DNA of 64,000 bases from Streptomyces dengpaensis. Lineage in GTDB: Bacteria; Actinomycetota; Actinomycetes; Streptomycetales; Streptomycetaceae. The notes under the pieces are model-generated. The model saw nothing but the letters and a program-made list of their open reading frames with translations. It did not search any database and was not told the DNA's origin. Made by a program: the position numbers and the translations under genes. Of the stretch, positions 17,138 to 25,952 are shown one piece after another. The first letter of the stretch is position 1. The number at the start of each line of letters is the position of its first letter. The stretch lies in assembly GCF_002946835.1 (NCBI RefSeq), contig NZ_CP026652.1:434001-498000 (forward strand). The letters are read 5' to 3'.

Positions 17138-18179
17138 GGCTTGGCTCCTTCGTGAGCAGTTCCCTCACCCGCGGGGCGACTTCGCTGCCCAGCAGCTCGA
17201 TCGTGCGGGCCCGGGCTTCGCGGGGGAGGTTCATGACGTCGTACTTGAGATCGAAACGGCTGAGGTGCAGATCGCGGGCCATCGTGGCGATCTTGCGTGC
17301 GACGGTCTCGGGGGAGCCGACGAAGAGCGCTCCCTTGTCGACTTCCGACAGGTAGCGCTCGCGGTTCGGCTTGTAGAACCCGCGCTCCTCCGCAAGGGCG
17401 GCGACGACCGGTTGCCAGTACTGCCACCAGGTCTCGATCGCCTCCTCGTCACTGTCGGCGATGAGCCCCAGCGAGTGCTGGGCGACGGGCTGCCTGGTGT
17501 GCCCGAACTGTTCGAGCGTCCGGTGGTAGAGCTCGACGTGACCGGCGAAGCGCTGGGGGCGTCCGCCGATGACGGCCAGCATGAGCGGCAGGCCGTAACG
17601 TGCCGCGCGGACCACGGAGTTCGGGCTGCCGCCCACGCCCATCCAGGTGGGAATGCCACCGGGCGGCATCCGGGGACGCAGTTGCTGCTCGACGAGCGGC
17701 GGCCGGAACCGGCCCGACCAGGTCACCGTCTCCTCACGCTGGAGGCGCATGAACAGGTCGAGCTTCTCCTCGAACAGTTCCTCGTAGTCGGCGAGGTCGT
17801 AGCCGAACAGCGGGAACGACTCGGTGGCCGATGCCCGCCCCAGTACGAGCTGGGCACGGCCGTTCGACGCGGCGTCCAGCGTGGAGAACTCGTGGTACAG
17901 CCGCACGGGGTCGTTGGTGCTCAGTACGGTCACCGACGTGCCGAGCCGGATGCGTTCCGTCGCGGTGGCGATCGCGGCGAGCAGGACGGGGGTGGCGCTG
18001 TCGTTGTGGCCTGCACGGTAGTGCTCGCCGACGCTGAACACGTCGATCCCCACGGCTTCGGCCAGCTTGGCCTCCTCGATCAACAGGCGAACGGTCTCGG
18101 CATCGCTCAGCGGCCGGCCGCCGTCGGTGGCTACCTCTCCGAACGAGTTCAGCCCCAATTCGAACGCTGTGGCCGTCAT
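17130..18179 (-). CDS. LLM-class (luciferase-like) flavin/F420 oxidoreductase, first of tandem pair
   Basis: A 349-residue luciferase-like oxidoreductase: AEAVGIDVFSVGEHYRAGH, IRLGTSVTVLSTNDPVRLYHEF, NGRAQLVLGRASATESF and [15 protein letters not shown] mark the barrel strands and the flavin-binding side. It is first in a three-gene operon (LLM, LLM, F420-reductase-like) that diverges from a MarR gene. ATG 18179 has a GGAGG signal just upstream. Two TTGA-N4-TCAA dyads lie in the promoter, so MarR repression relieved by a small aromatic or other ligand is likely. Confidence 0.88.
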   Translation of the reverse strand: MTATAFELGLNSFGEVATDGGRPLSDAETVRLLIEEAKLAEAVGIDVFSVGEHYRAGHNDSATPVLLAAIATATERIRLGTSVTVLSTNDPVRLYHEFSTLDAASNGRAQLVLGRASATESFPLFGYDLADYEELFEEKLDLFMRLQREETVTWSGRFRPPLVEQQLRPRMPPGGIPTWMGVGGSPNSVVRAARYGLPLMLAVIGGRPQRFAGHVELYHRTLEQFGHTRQPVAQHSLGLIADSDEEAIETWWQYWQPVVAALAEERGFYKPNRERYLSEVDKGALFVGSPETVARKIATMARDLHLSRFDLKYDVMNLPREARARTIELLGSEVAPRVRELLTKEPSHV

Positions 18180-18231
18180 GGACTCCTCCTACTGGCAACC
18201 GGGACATCCGATGTCGCGCGGCAGCGATTGG

Positions 18232-18243
18232 TTGACGTATCAA
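18232..18243. promoter_or_regulatory. MarR operator 1 (LLM/marR divergent promoter)
   Basis: TTGA-CGTA-TCAA, inside a longer GGTTGAC...; a near-identical site follows 28 bases on. Compact dyads in the divergent promoter of a MarR gene are its usual targets. Confidence 0.7.
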
Positions 18244-18259
18244 TCATTGTTCAACATAA

Positions 18260-18271
18260 TTGACGTGTCAA
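18260..18271. promoter_or_regulatory. MarR operator 2 (LLM/marR divergent promoter)
   Basis: TTGA-CGTG-TCAA, followed by CC so that it mirrors the GG before site 1. The two sites together form a large imperfect palindrome centred near 18251. Confidence 0.7.
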
Positions 18272-18294
18272 CCAAAGCCAAAGGGGGTGGCGCC

Positions 18295-18765
18295 ATGGGA
18301 GAGCAACGCAGAGCGTTCCACACCGCCGAGGAACTGCGGATCTGGCAGGACTTCATCGAGACGACGGAAGAGCTCCGCTCCGAACTCTCCTCACGCCTGC
18401 ACGGCGAGTCCTCCTTGTCACCCGGCGACTTCGCCGCGCTCCTCGCGCTGCGAGAAGCGCAAGGGCGGCTGCGCCCCTCCGAACTGGCGGCCCGCATCGG
18501 CTGGCAGCGCAGCCGGCTCTCGCACCAGATCAAGCGCATGGAGCGACGAGGGCTGATTCGGCGCGAGAAACACGTCACCGACGGCCGAGGCGCCGAGGTG
18601 GTGCTCACGGCCGAAGGCAGGGAAGCATTCCGCAACGCATGGGTGCCGCATCTGCGTGCCGTCCGCGAACTGTTCGTCCATCCGCTCACGCCGGACGAGC
18701 TCGAGGCAGCCGGGCGGATCGCGGCGGCGCTACGCGACCGCCTGAGGGCATCTCGTAACAGCTGA
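18295..18765 (+). CDS. MarR-family transcriptional regulator
   Basis: A 156-residue winged-helix regulator. LHGESSLSPGDFAALLALREA leads into the recognition region LAARIGWQRSRLSHQIKRMERRG, and the wing is KHVTDGRGAEVVLTAEGREAF; the ends form the dimer helices. ATG 18295 follows AAGGGGG at a suitable distance. It diverges from the LLM operon across two TTGA-N4-TCAA dyads and so most likely represses both directions. It is closely related in motif order to the MarR gene at 19555, suggesting duplication. Confidence 0.9.
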   Translation: MGEQRRAFHTAEELRIWQDFIETTEELRSELSSRLHGESSLSPGDFAALLALREAQGRLRPSELAARIGWQRSRLSHQIKRMERRGLIRREKHVTDGRGAEVVLTAEGREAFRNAWVPHLRAVRELFVHPLTPDELEAAGRIAAALRDRLRASRNS

Positions 18766-18956
18766 GGGGTTGTTGCCGCGGGCGAACGGGAGTCACTGCC
18801 CTATACAGCCCCCGGCCTTCCCCTCGCCCTTCGTCCTCGCTCCGCGACCGCCGCCCAACACATCGAAGGCGCCGCCACCGAGGTCGGGCGTGGACCGTCC
18901 ATCCGGGACACCTTCCCCACACCGGGCAAGGTGACCTGGCCGCCGACCACAGGGCG

Positions 18957-19335
18957 TGGACTTCCACCGCCATCTGGCGGACGGTCTCGTCGACCGGGCC
19001 CTCGCCATCTACAACGCCCGCCGCTACACCCGCGAGCACCGTGCCGCCGTAGCACGGCAGCAGCGCCTGCTGCCTCAACGAGTTGGTGACCAACGCAATC
19101 CGGTAAGGCGGCCCCGTTGGACTGCGCCTGATCCGGGAGGACGTACTGGTCTGCGAGGTCACCGACCCGAGCAACACCCAACCGAAGCTGCGGCGGGCTC
19201 GAACGACGGACGAGGGAGGCCGCGGACTCTTCCTCGTGGCCTAGCTCACCACCCGCTGGCGCTGCCGTGACGGGCAGTCGGGCAAGACCTTCTGGCGGAG
19301 CAGTCCTTCACCGAGCAGACCGGTCCGGCTTTGTG
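18957..19335 (+). pseudogene. Decayed SpoIIE-family phosphatase / anti-sigma kinase gene
   Basis: The first part resembles the end of a GAF domain and the linker of actinobacterial SpoIIE phosphatases (LAIYNARRYTREHRAAV, then QQRLLP). The second, in another frame from about 19074, is the HATPase_c end: LNELVTNAIR-stop-GGPVGLRLIRED, then DEGGRGLFLVA-stop-LTTRW. A TAA replaces the Tyr of NAIRYG and a TAG follows FLVA. The whole PP2C catalytic domain between the two parts is deleted. It lies between the two MarR genes and is dead. Confidence 0.78.
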
Positions 19336-19527
19336 GGACGCGAAGGCCCTGGTGCCGTGACATGCCGGTCCGGCGGACGCCGCCAGCTGCCAGGTGGGCC
19401 CGGAGGCGCGGCCCGAGAAAGTCAGAGCAGGACAGGCCGTGCCGCGCCTCCGGAGTCGGGGCGACCGTCAGGTGGGGCCTGGCGGGGCAGGGGCCATCAC
19501 GTGGCCGAAGATCCCGCAGGTTTGGTG

Positions 19528-19549
19528 AAGTGTCAACTAGTCTACACTT
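19528..19549 (+). promoter_or_regulatory. Dyad at the start of the second marR gene
   Basis: AAGTGT-CA-ACTAGT-CT-ACACTT, symmetric except for two inner bases and ending 5 bases before the ATG. Its position favours autorepression. The half-site differs from that of the LLM/marR promoter. Confidence 0.55.
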
Positions 19550-19554
19550 TCTCC

Positions 19555-20022
19555 ATGGAAGAAACGGTGCGGTGGTTGACGCCGGAGGAGCAGCATGCGT
19601 GGCGCAGCTTCGTCCGCCTTCAGGAGAGGCTCCGGGGCCGGTTGTCACGCTTGTTGCAGACGGAGTCCAATGTCTCGCCCGCGGACTTCGCAGTGCTGGT
19701 CGAGCTGACGGACGCACCTGATGGGCGGCAGCGGTTTCTGGATCTTGCCCGTGCATTGGAATGGGAGAAGAGCCGGATCTCCCACCAGATCTCCCGTATG
19801 GTCAAGCGTGGCCTGGTGGTGCGGGAAGAGTGTCCCGAGGACGGGCGCGGAGCCTTCGTGGTCATCACGGACGCGGGGCGCGCGATGATCGAGGCCGCTG
19901 CCTCGCGTCACGTGGAGGCGGTGCGCGCTCTGTTCCTCGACCATGTCACGCCGGCGGAGCTGCGGACGCTGGCTCAGATCTCCGAGCGCGTGGTGGAAAA
20001 GCTGGACGAGGACGCGTCCTGA
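19555..20022 (+). CDS. MarR-family transcriptional regulator (second copy)
   Basis: A 155-residue winged-helix protein: QTESNVSPADFAVLVELTDA, the recognition helix LARALEWEKSRISHQISRMVKRG, and the wing CPEDGRGAFVVITDAGRAM. ATG 19555 sits 5 bases after a dyad, with no clear ribosome-binding site, so the mRNA may be leaderless. It shares helix motifs with the MarR protein at 18295 but has a different operator. No obvious target operon is attached: upstream is a dead phosphatase gene and downstream an IS110 remnant. The gene may have lost its partner. Confidence 0.88.
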   Translation: MEETVRWLTPEEQHAWRSFVRLQERLRGRLSRLLQTESNVSPADFAVLVELTDAPDGRQRFLDLARALEWEKSRISHQISRMVKRGLVVREECPEDGRGAFVVITDAGRAMIEAAASRHVEAVRALFLDHVTPAELRTLAQISERVVEKLDEDAS

Positions 20023-20075
20023 CCGGGACGGGTCGGGGCGAGCCGTGTCGCGTGGGTGGTCCGACGCGGGTCACA

Positions 20076-20403
20076 TGGCCAGAGCGCCTGTTCGGCAGTG
20101 CAGACCGGCTCGCGACCTATGCGGGACCGGCCCCCACCGCGCACGATTCCGACGCGTCAGCGGGAACCTGCACCACCCCACCGCTACCACCGCGGGCTGC
20201 AACGCGTCTTCTACATGTCCGCCATGAGCAGCATCCACTTCTGCCCGGAATCCCGCCGCTTTTACCAGTGCAAACGAGCCGAGGGGAAACGCCACACCCA
20301 GGCCGTCCTGGCCCTGGCCCGGCAACGCGTCAACGTCCTCTGGGCTCTACTTCGAGACGGACGCCGCTTCGAACCCGCACAACCCGCCGCAAGTTCAGCT
20401 TGA
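20076..20403 (+). pseudogene. C-terminal remnant of an IS110-family transposase
   Basis: Pieces in three frames line up with the end of IS110/Transposase_20 proteins: RLFGSADRLATYAG in one, VSGNLHHP in the next, and HRGLQRVFYMSAMSSI followed by RRFYQCKRAEGKRHTQA in the third, ending at 20403. At least two frameshifts and the loss of the N-terminal DEDD domain make it inactive. Confidence 0.8.
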
Positions 20404-20485
20404 CAAGCCCATGGGGAAGTCTGCCGCCTCGCGACCACCCGCGCCCAAGCGGAACGAGCCGGCATCTGAGCACAATCCACCTGCT

Positions 20486-20959
20486 CTATCGAACCGGACC
20501 GCACTCATCGACGATCATGGTCGGCTCCGACAGGAACACATCCCGGTCGACGCGGCCGTAAGCGATGTTGAACGTGTCGAGCCAGTACGACCAGCCGCGG
20601 ATTCCCAGCGCACTGGTGAACCGGTAGTTCAACTGCCATCGGACCCACTGCCCGGGAAGCAGTCGAACTGCCGGCGGCCTGCGCGGCCGAGGTGGCAAAC
20701 CGAAGAGTGGCTCCACACGAGCGAGCACCCGGAGCCGATCGCCTTCGTCCCTCAGGCTGACGCCGATCTCGCGAAGATCTCTCTGGCTCGAACGTGGCTG
20801 GAAGCCGTCACGCTCGGACATCTGGACGAAGTGGGCGAACTCGGAGGGCACCTGAGGCAATGGGAAGCCCAACGGCGCCGCATTCCTGCGAGCAGCAGCC
20901 TTCCCGCCCCGAGACTGCTTCGTCCAGGACGTCTTGATCCACTGCACCGCGATCGCCAC
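20486..20959 (-). CDS. Hypothetical protein
   Basis: A 157-residue protein of unknown function. Its middle is charged and Arg-rich; the C-terminal third has a clear beta-rich pattern (QWVRWQLNYRFTSALGIRGW, then YWLDTFNIAYGRV). It starts at ATG 20959 (MAIAVQWIKTSW) without a strong ribosome-binding site. Protein-like composition over most of its length and a proper stop support a real gene. It stands between the IS110 remnant and the isochorismatase scrap, with no partner. Confidence 0.6.
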   Translation of the reverse strand: MAIAVQWIKTSWTKQSRGGKAAARRNAAPLGFPLPQVPSEFAHFVQMSERDGFQPRSSQRDLREIGVSLRDEGDRLRVLARVEPLFGLPPRPRRPPAVRLLPGQWVRWQLNYRFTSALGIRGWSYWLDTFNIAYGRVDRDVFLSEPTMIVDECGPVR

Positions 20960-21056
20960 TGCACCTGCCCTTTCGCCTAGAGCCTACGGTCAGCACTCCC
21001 TTGACGTCACCAAGGTTCCGACACGGTTACCTGCTGCCACTTCTCAGCAACACTCC

Positions 21057-21300
21057 TCAGGCTTCGAGCCCCAGACTGCTGTCCGAAGCCGCCTGCAAAC
21101 ATTCCCCGATCTCACCTACGCAGCCCGGCTGTCCGAACGCGGTGACGAGCTGGTCCGTGGTGACGATGGCATGGGCGTATGTGGGGCCGTTCAGTTCCAG
21201 TGCGGCATGGATCTTTTCGGGAGTGAGGGCCGCGGTGGCGTCACGGACCAGCGTCACGCGGTAGCCCAGTTCCAGGTCCTCACTCTCGGGCATGGTCGCT
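21057..21300 (-). pseudogene. C-terminal scrap of an isochorismatase-like hydrolase
   Basis: About 60 residues (LELGYRVTLVRDATAALTPE, then IHAALELNGPTYAHAIVTT) match the last helix-strand unit of isochorismatase/cysteine-hydrolase proteins. The catalytic Asp, Lys and Cys, all nearer the N-terminus, are absent. It ends with unrelated residues to 21057. Confidence 0.7.
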
Positions 21301-21408
21301 ACTCTCGGGCATGGTCGCTCCACATCTCACCAGGGGGCGATTCAGCGGATGGCAGGGAGGCACACGGGTGCCAGAGCATGGAATGGGTCTGATGCGGCCC
21401 TGCGGCCG

Positions 21409-22680
21409 TCATGGCCTGCAGAGATGAACATCGTCCGGCCTCGTGGGGCGGGAAGAAGCGGTGTCGGGCAAGGCGGCGCCCGCGCGGGCCACGGCGCCAG
21501 TGACGGCGGCCAGCAGCGCCAGGAGGATGACCACGATGCCGTACCCGGTGGTTGTGGTGCGCAGGCCGAGGTACGGCACAGCAAGCCCGGCCAGCACGGC
21601 GGGAACGCTGAGGGCCAGATAGCTGACGAGGTAGACGGAGGCGAACAGTTCCGCGCGCTGCGCGGGCCCGGCCAGTGCCGCGAGCGAGCGGAAGGCGCCC
21701 AGGAAGGAGCCGCCGAAGCCGACGCCGGCGATGGCCGTTCCGACAAAGAACAACGGCGCAGAGGCCCCGGTCAGGGCGAGCAGGCTAAGACCGGTCCCCG
21801 CAGCGAGCACAACCGAACCGGCGACCATCATGCGCCGTGGCGCCAGGTGATGCACCAGTAGGGAGGCGGCGGCTGCAGCGCCGTAGAGTGTGGCCACCAC
21901 CAAGCCGCCGACCAGATGACTTTCGATGTGCAGGACGGCAGCGGCCAGCGAGGGACCCAGCGCGAGGTAGAGCCCGCCCATGGCCCACACGGCGACGAGG
22001 CAGGGCGTGGCTGCCAGGAAGGCCCTGCGGGCCGGAGTCGGCACGGCCACCCGTGGCTGCAGCGAAGCCCAGGCACCGGGCTGGGGCGAGACCGGATCGG
22101 GCAGGAAGAACACCACCACGGCCAGCAGCACGAAGACAACGGTGAGCAGGACGAAGACCAGCACCGTGGGTGCTGGCGCGTACTGCACCAACAGGCCGCT
22201 GCCCAGCGCCCCTACAGCCAGTCCGGCGGCGGGGGCAACGGCGTTTACGACGGCGCCGAGGCGCGAGGTGGGTGACGGCTGCAAGTCCATCAGCCCGGCG
22301 CTGATCGCCCCCGCTGCTGCGCCGGTCGCCAGGCCCTGCAGGATGCGAGCCAGCAGAAGTGGCCCGACGCCGTCAGCGGTGAGGAACACGACCATCGCCA
22401 CGGCCTCGACGATCAGTGAGGCGGCGAGTACGGGACGTCTACCGATGTGATCAGAGAGCCCTCCGACGATCAGTAGCGCGACCAACAGAGCCACGACGTA
22501 CACCGCGAAGATGTCGGTGAGCACGATCGGCGAGAAGCCCCAGCGGTGCTGATAGACCACATAGAGCGGGGACGGGGCACCGGCCGCGGCCAGGAAGGCG
22601 AGCAGAGCAACACCCAGCAGCCAGAAGCCGACCGGGCGCGGCACTCGTCGTGTGAGGACTGCTGGCGGCATGGTGCTCAC
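21409..22680 (-). CDS. MFS transporter
   Basis: A 423-residue, 12-helix major-facilitator transporter in the cell membrane. The loop 2-3 signature is GGLSDHIGRRPVL, helix 4 has LLLARILQGLATGAAAG, and the central cytosolic loop lies near residues 195-225. GTG 22680 overlaps the stop of the enoyl-CoA hydratase gene (GTGA); ATG 22671 is an alternative start. Coupling to a CoA-pathway enzyme suggests uptake or export of an organic acid handled by that enzyme. Transcription should start from the promoter with the two CTTGYGATTTGCAAG repeats. Confidence 0.88.
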   Translation of the reverse strand: MSTMPPAVLTRRVPRPVGFWLLGVALLAFLAAAGAPSPLYVVYQHRWGFSPIVLTDIFAVYVVALLVALLIVGGLSDHIGRRPVLAASLIVEAVAMVVFLTADGVGPLLLARILQGLATGAAAGAISAGLMDLQPSPTSRLGAVVNAVAPAAGLAVGALGSGLLVQYAPAPTVLVFVLLTVVFVLLAVVVFFLPDPVSPQPGAWASLQPRVAVPTPARRAFLAATPCLVAVWAMGGLYLALGPSLAAAVLHIESHLVGGLVVATLYGAAAAASLLVHHLAPRRMMVAGSVVLAAGTGLSLLALTGASAPLFFVGTAIAGVGFGGSFLGAFRSLAALAGPAQRAELFASVYLVSYLALSVPAVLAGLAVPYLGLRTTTTGYGIVVILLALLAAVTGAVARAGAALPDTASSRPTRPDDVHLCRP

Positions 22681-23504
22681 AGCTCCCCGACCGCTGCACC
22701 GAACTCCAGCTCAGTGCGGGAGCGTTCCTGCATCCCGCGCTGCATCAGCGCGCCGATCCGGGCAGCGCTCGACGGATCACGCGCCAGGACCTGGAAAAAG
22801 CCCGCATCGACATGAACATCCTCCTTCGGCGGTAGGCCGGCCGCGTTGATCCGGCGCTTGGCCAGCCGCACAGCCGCCTCCGGGAACTTGGCGATGCGCT
22901 CGGCGAGGCCCTCGATGTAGGCAATCAACTCACCATCCGGCAGGGCCTTGTTGACCACGCCGATACGCTCGGCCTCCCGTCCGTCGAGGTCCTCGGAGCC
23001 CAGGATCACCTGCATCGCCTGGCCGCGGCCGGCGAGCCGCACCAGCTGCTGCACCGCTCCCGCACCGGGGAAGGTGCCCACCCCCACCTCGGGCTGCCCG
23101 ATCACCGCACGTTCCAGGGATGCGAACCGCATGTCGCACGCGTACAGGAACTCCGCACCTGCACCGCGCGCCCGGCCCTCGAGGACCGCGATCGTAACGG
23201 GACGCGCCTCACTGAGCCGCCGGTACAGCGCACCCAGACCGACGTCGTCCGGCCCCCCGGACGCCGCCGCGGCAGCCGTGTACTCAGCAATCCGCTTCAG
23301 GTCCACATGCGGGAGGAAGAAGTCCGCATCCGCACTCCGGAAGACAACAACGCGCACATCGCTGTCGGCGTCGGTCTCGTCGAGCAGCGCGACCAGATCC
23401 GCGACGAACCGCTCGTCGATCAGATTGATCGGAGGGTTGTCGATCGTCGCCCACAGGACCCCGTTGCGCAGCTCGGTCCGGATCGTCTCGTAGCTCCAGG
23501 CCAT
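22677..23504 (-). CDS. Enoyl-CoA hydratase/isomerase family protein
   Basis: A 275-residue crotonase-fold protein. The N-terminal half has LWATIDNPPINLIDERFVADL; the oxyanion-hole segments are FFLPHVDLKRIAEY and GRARGAGAEFLYACDMRFAS; the later part has IGQPEVGVGTFPGAGAVQQLVR. In hydratases the second catalytic Glu lies in the IGQPEVG region, and a Glu is present here. ATG 23504 follows AAGGAGCTGAGGA, a good ribosome-binding site, whereas the long frame to 23870 has none. First gene of a two-gene operon with the MFS transporter, under two repeated operator sites. Substrate unknown. Confidence 0.88.
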   Translation of the reverse strand: MAWSYETIRTELRNGVLWATIDNPPINLIDERFVADLVALLDETDADSDVRVVVFRSADADFFLPHVDLKRIAEYTAAAAASGGPDDVGLGALYRRLSEARPVTIAVLEGRARGAGAEFLYACDMRFASLERAVIGQPEVGVGTFPGAGAVQQLVRLAGRGQAMQVILGSEDLDGREAERIGVVNKALPDGELIAYIEGLAERIAKFPEAAVRLAKRRINAAGLPPKEDVHVDAGFFQVLARDPSSAARIGALMQRGMQERSRTELEFGAAVGEL

Positions 23505-23531
23505 CGTCCTCAGCTCCTTCAAACGCGTCCA

Positions 23532-23550
23532 CTTGCGATTTGCAAGCGAC
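23532..23550 (-). promoter_or_regulatory. HxlR-type operator, copy 1
   Basis: CTTGCGATTTGCAAGCGAC, containing the dyad TTGC-N5-GCAA. An almost identical copy lies 40 bases away and a related one before the HxlR gene at 25376. Confidence 0.7.
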
Positions 23551-23571
23551 ACGCCAACACTGGCAGCCTTG

Positions 23572-23590
23572 CTTGTGATTTGCAAGTGAC
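23572..23590 (-). promoter_or_regulatory. HxlR-type operator, copy 2
   Basis: CTTGTGATTTGCAAGTGAC, 17 of 19 bases identical to copy 1. Both lie just upstream of the enoyl-CoA hydratase gene. Confidence 0.7.
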
Positions 23591-24284
23591 AGGCGTGCGC
23601 CCCGCACCACGCGCCTAAGGGTCGCTCCCGGCGCCCGGGCGTGACGTTGGTGAACCGACGCCGGACCAGCCCGGGCGCTCCGCACGCAGGAAACAAGCAG
23701 CCTGCGCGAGAGCTCCAGCAGGCAGGAACTGGCTCGGTCCACGACTTGATGGGCAGGCTAATTACCTGGAATTTCTGCGAGGCCCAGTTAAATGTGAGGG
23801 AAAAGCCGAAACCGAGAAAGCTTTTCAGGTCCACCCGTGGATTGGATACCGTCCGTCTTCCTACGGGCACCGGGTATTTGCTGTGCCTTCAGCCGGATTC
23901 GGCTGGGTTACAGGTCTGGCTGGATTCCCCTCGCCGTCCTGAGCGAAATGACCGACAAGATGCTTTGGTTGGCCGATCGCCCTCCCGAGTTTTCCGATCA
24001 GCCGAAGCCGTTTTGCGAGGACGGCGTCATCCGCGACGATTCGGACGGCGTGCAACGCCTCATCAGGTGCAGACGGCAGCGCTGAAGACCGCTGGCATGC
24101 CGTTGTCCCCGCCATCCCGGCGGTTCGCCGCATACAGTCGGGCCTTGGACCTCACAGTCCTCGGCGCCCGTCACGGCACGGCGCATGTCCATGCTTGCGC
24201 CGTAAAGGCTCTCGGGGTCGCCAGAACTCTCCGATATCCAGGCGCGAGTGCCTCGCCGGTGTCCGCATCATCAAGTTCATCGGC
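23591..24284. other. Non-coding stretch with a lower-GC patch
   Basis: No recognisable gene. Bases about 23756-23830 are clearly richer in A/T than the surroundings, which may mark foreign DNA or a former junction. Nothing else can be supported. Confidence 0.4.
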
Positions 24285-24700
24285 TTATGGCTCCGTTCGC
24301 TTCAGCTCGGTCAGCGTCGCCTCGACCGCTGCGATCGCCTTGCTCGCTTCTTTCTCCCCGATGTCCAGGTAGAACACGGCTCTGGCACCGTCCTCGCCCG
24401 AAGGCAGCACGTGGACGCCTCGGCGGTGCATTTCCTCGACGAAGACGGCGGCTTTGGTGTCCGTCAGGCGGAAGCGCACGATGTTGGTGTGCACCGTCGA
24501 CGGGTCCAGATCGACCCCGTCGAGGGATGCCACTGCTTGGGCGAACCGCCGCGCGTGTGCATGCGTTTCGTGAAGGCGCGCGCGGTGGTGCTCGGACATG
24601 CAGGGCGCCGGCGGCGACGATGCCCGCCTGTCGGAAGCCGCCTCCGAGATTCCGCGGCGGCGCTGCGGGGAGGGCGGCGCCCCACGGCCGGCAGCGGCGA
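24285..24700 (-). pseudogene. C-terminal remnant of a threonine-aldolase-type PLP enzyme
   Basis: The frame from about 24600 down to 24285 reads SEHHRARLHETHAHARRF, VHTNIVRFRLTDTKAAVF and RRGVHVLPSGEDGARAVFYLD, the small-domain end of low-specificity threonine aldolase. A frameshift separates it from GGGFRQAGIVAAGAL (about 24600-24700), the stretch that normally precedes it. The PLP-binding Lys region is lost. Confidence 0.72.
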
Positions 24701-24759
24701 CTCGGGAACCGGGCGCGGTCGCACGGCTACGTCCGCTTGACGGGCAAGGCCGTTGACCG

Positions 24760-25245
24760 CCAGCGATGCCGCACGCTCGGCCGCCGCGTGTTCCCCCGCA
24801 CCTGACCCGCGAGCTGGAAGAAACCTTCGCCGCGGACGAGCTCGCCCAGGCCCGGGTCAAGGCGCCGGCCATGCAGGTGTTCGTCAATGCCGATCCTGAG
24901 GCGCCGGCCTCCTACCGCGCCGCCGACACGATCGCCTTTTACCTGCAGCATGATCTGCGCGAGGGCCTCTGGGAGACCGCGTCACCGTTCAGTCCAACCG
25001 GCGCTCGAGGTCCTACGATCCCGGCAACTGGATCGACCAGATCTCCCCGACACCCCTCATGATGGTGGTCGGCACCCACGACACCGTCGCCCCCACCGAC
25101 CTGGCCCCTGGCGCCTTTGAGCACGTACTCGAGCCCAAGGAACTCGTCCTCATGCCGGGCGATCACTTCGATCCCTATCTCGGGCTTCGAGGCGGGCACC
25201 GATGCCGCGGTGCGGTTCTTCCGCACGCACCTGCAGGCAGGGTGA
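24760..25245 (+). pseudogene. Decayed alpha/beta hydrolase remnant
   Basis: The clearest part (about 25000-25245) reads YDPGNWIDQISPTPLMMVV, GTHDTVAPTD and ELVLMPGDHFDPY, then in a shifted frame GTDAAVRFFRTHLQAG, the acid-and-His C-terminal end of a hydrolase. An upstream stretch (KAPAMQVFVNADPEAPASYR) is less certain. At least two frameshifts are needed and the nucleophile region is absent. Confidence 0.6.
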
Positions 25246-25338
25246 GACGACGGGGTGGCCCATCAGGAGGCACGGCGGGGCGCCCCTCCCCCAGGCCGCG
25301 GCCTCCGGTCCGGATCAGGGCTCGTCCGGTCACCCATG

Positions 25339-25357
25339 CTTTAGAATTGCAAGTAAC
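25339..25357 (+). promoter_or_regulatory. HxlR-type operator, copy 3
   Basis: CTTTAGAATTGCAAGTAAC, about 15 of 19 bases matching the two copies at 23532-23590, and placed 18 bases before the hxlR-type start. It links the regulator to the enoyl-CoA hydratase operon. Confidence 0.6.
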
Positions 25358-25375
25358 TGGGTTTGGGAGGTACCG

Positions 25376-25873
25376 GTGAAGCGTCGAGAACTGGGCCATT
25401 CGACATGTCCGATCGACCGCTCTCTGTCCGAGGTCGGCGACACCTGGACACTCCAGATCCTCCGTGACGCCATGCACGGCGTCACACGGTTCACGGACTT
25501 CAACAAGCAGATCGGCGTCGCGTCCAACATCCTTTCCGCACGGCTGCAGAAGCTCGTGGCCGTTGGCATCTTCGAGATCCACGAGTCGACGCTCGGCAAC
25601 TCCCACGAGTACGTCCTCACCGAGAAGGGCCGGGATTTCCACACCGTCCTCTCAGCCCTGCGCCAGTGGGGGCAGAAGCACCTCTTCGAGGACGACGAGC
25701 CGATGAACCGTGTCATCGACGCCCGGACAGGACAACCGCCCCGCCCTCTGTCCCTCACCGCCGAGGACGGCAGGGAACTGTCCCCCGACGACCTGCTCCT
25801 GGTCCAGTCGCGGGCGGCGGACCCCATCGAAAAGGCGACACCAATCGACACGCCTCGTCGCCGCCAGGCGTGA
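25376..25873 (+). CDS. HxlR-family transcriptional regulator
   Basis: A 165-residue winged-helix regulator: CPIDRSLSEVGDTWTLQILRDA with the conserved Cys, then FTDFNKQIGVASNILSARLQKL (recognition helix) and a wing ending EYVLTEKGRDF. GTG 25376 is used because GGGAGG lies 5 bases before it. An upstream sequence matches two sites in front of the enoyl-CoA hydratase/MFS operon, so it probably controls that operon and itself. HxlR proteins often respond to aldehydes, quinones or redox change through the N-terminal Cys. The genes between the two sites are all dead. Confidence 0.88.
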   Translation: MKRRELGHSTCPIDRSLSEVGDTWTLQILRDAMHGVTRFTDFNKQIGVASNILSARLQKLVAVGIFEIHESTLGNSHEYVLTEKGRDFHTVLSALRQWGQKHLFEDDEPMNRVIDARTGQPPRPLSLTAEDGRELSPDDLLLVQSRAADPIEKATPIDTPRRRQA

Positions 25874-25952
25874 CGGGGTGGCCCACGCCGCCCTCCGGGT
25901 GCTGCTCCAGCAGTTACCGCAGCTAGGGCCAATTGCGAAAGTGGATCTTGGT

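Noticed and set aside
16785..18263. A 492-codon plus-strand frame over the LLM genes
   Set aside because: It is the complement of two clear LLM oxidoreductases and has no recognisable fold.
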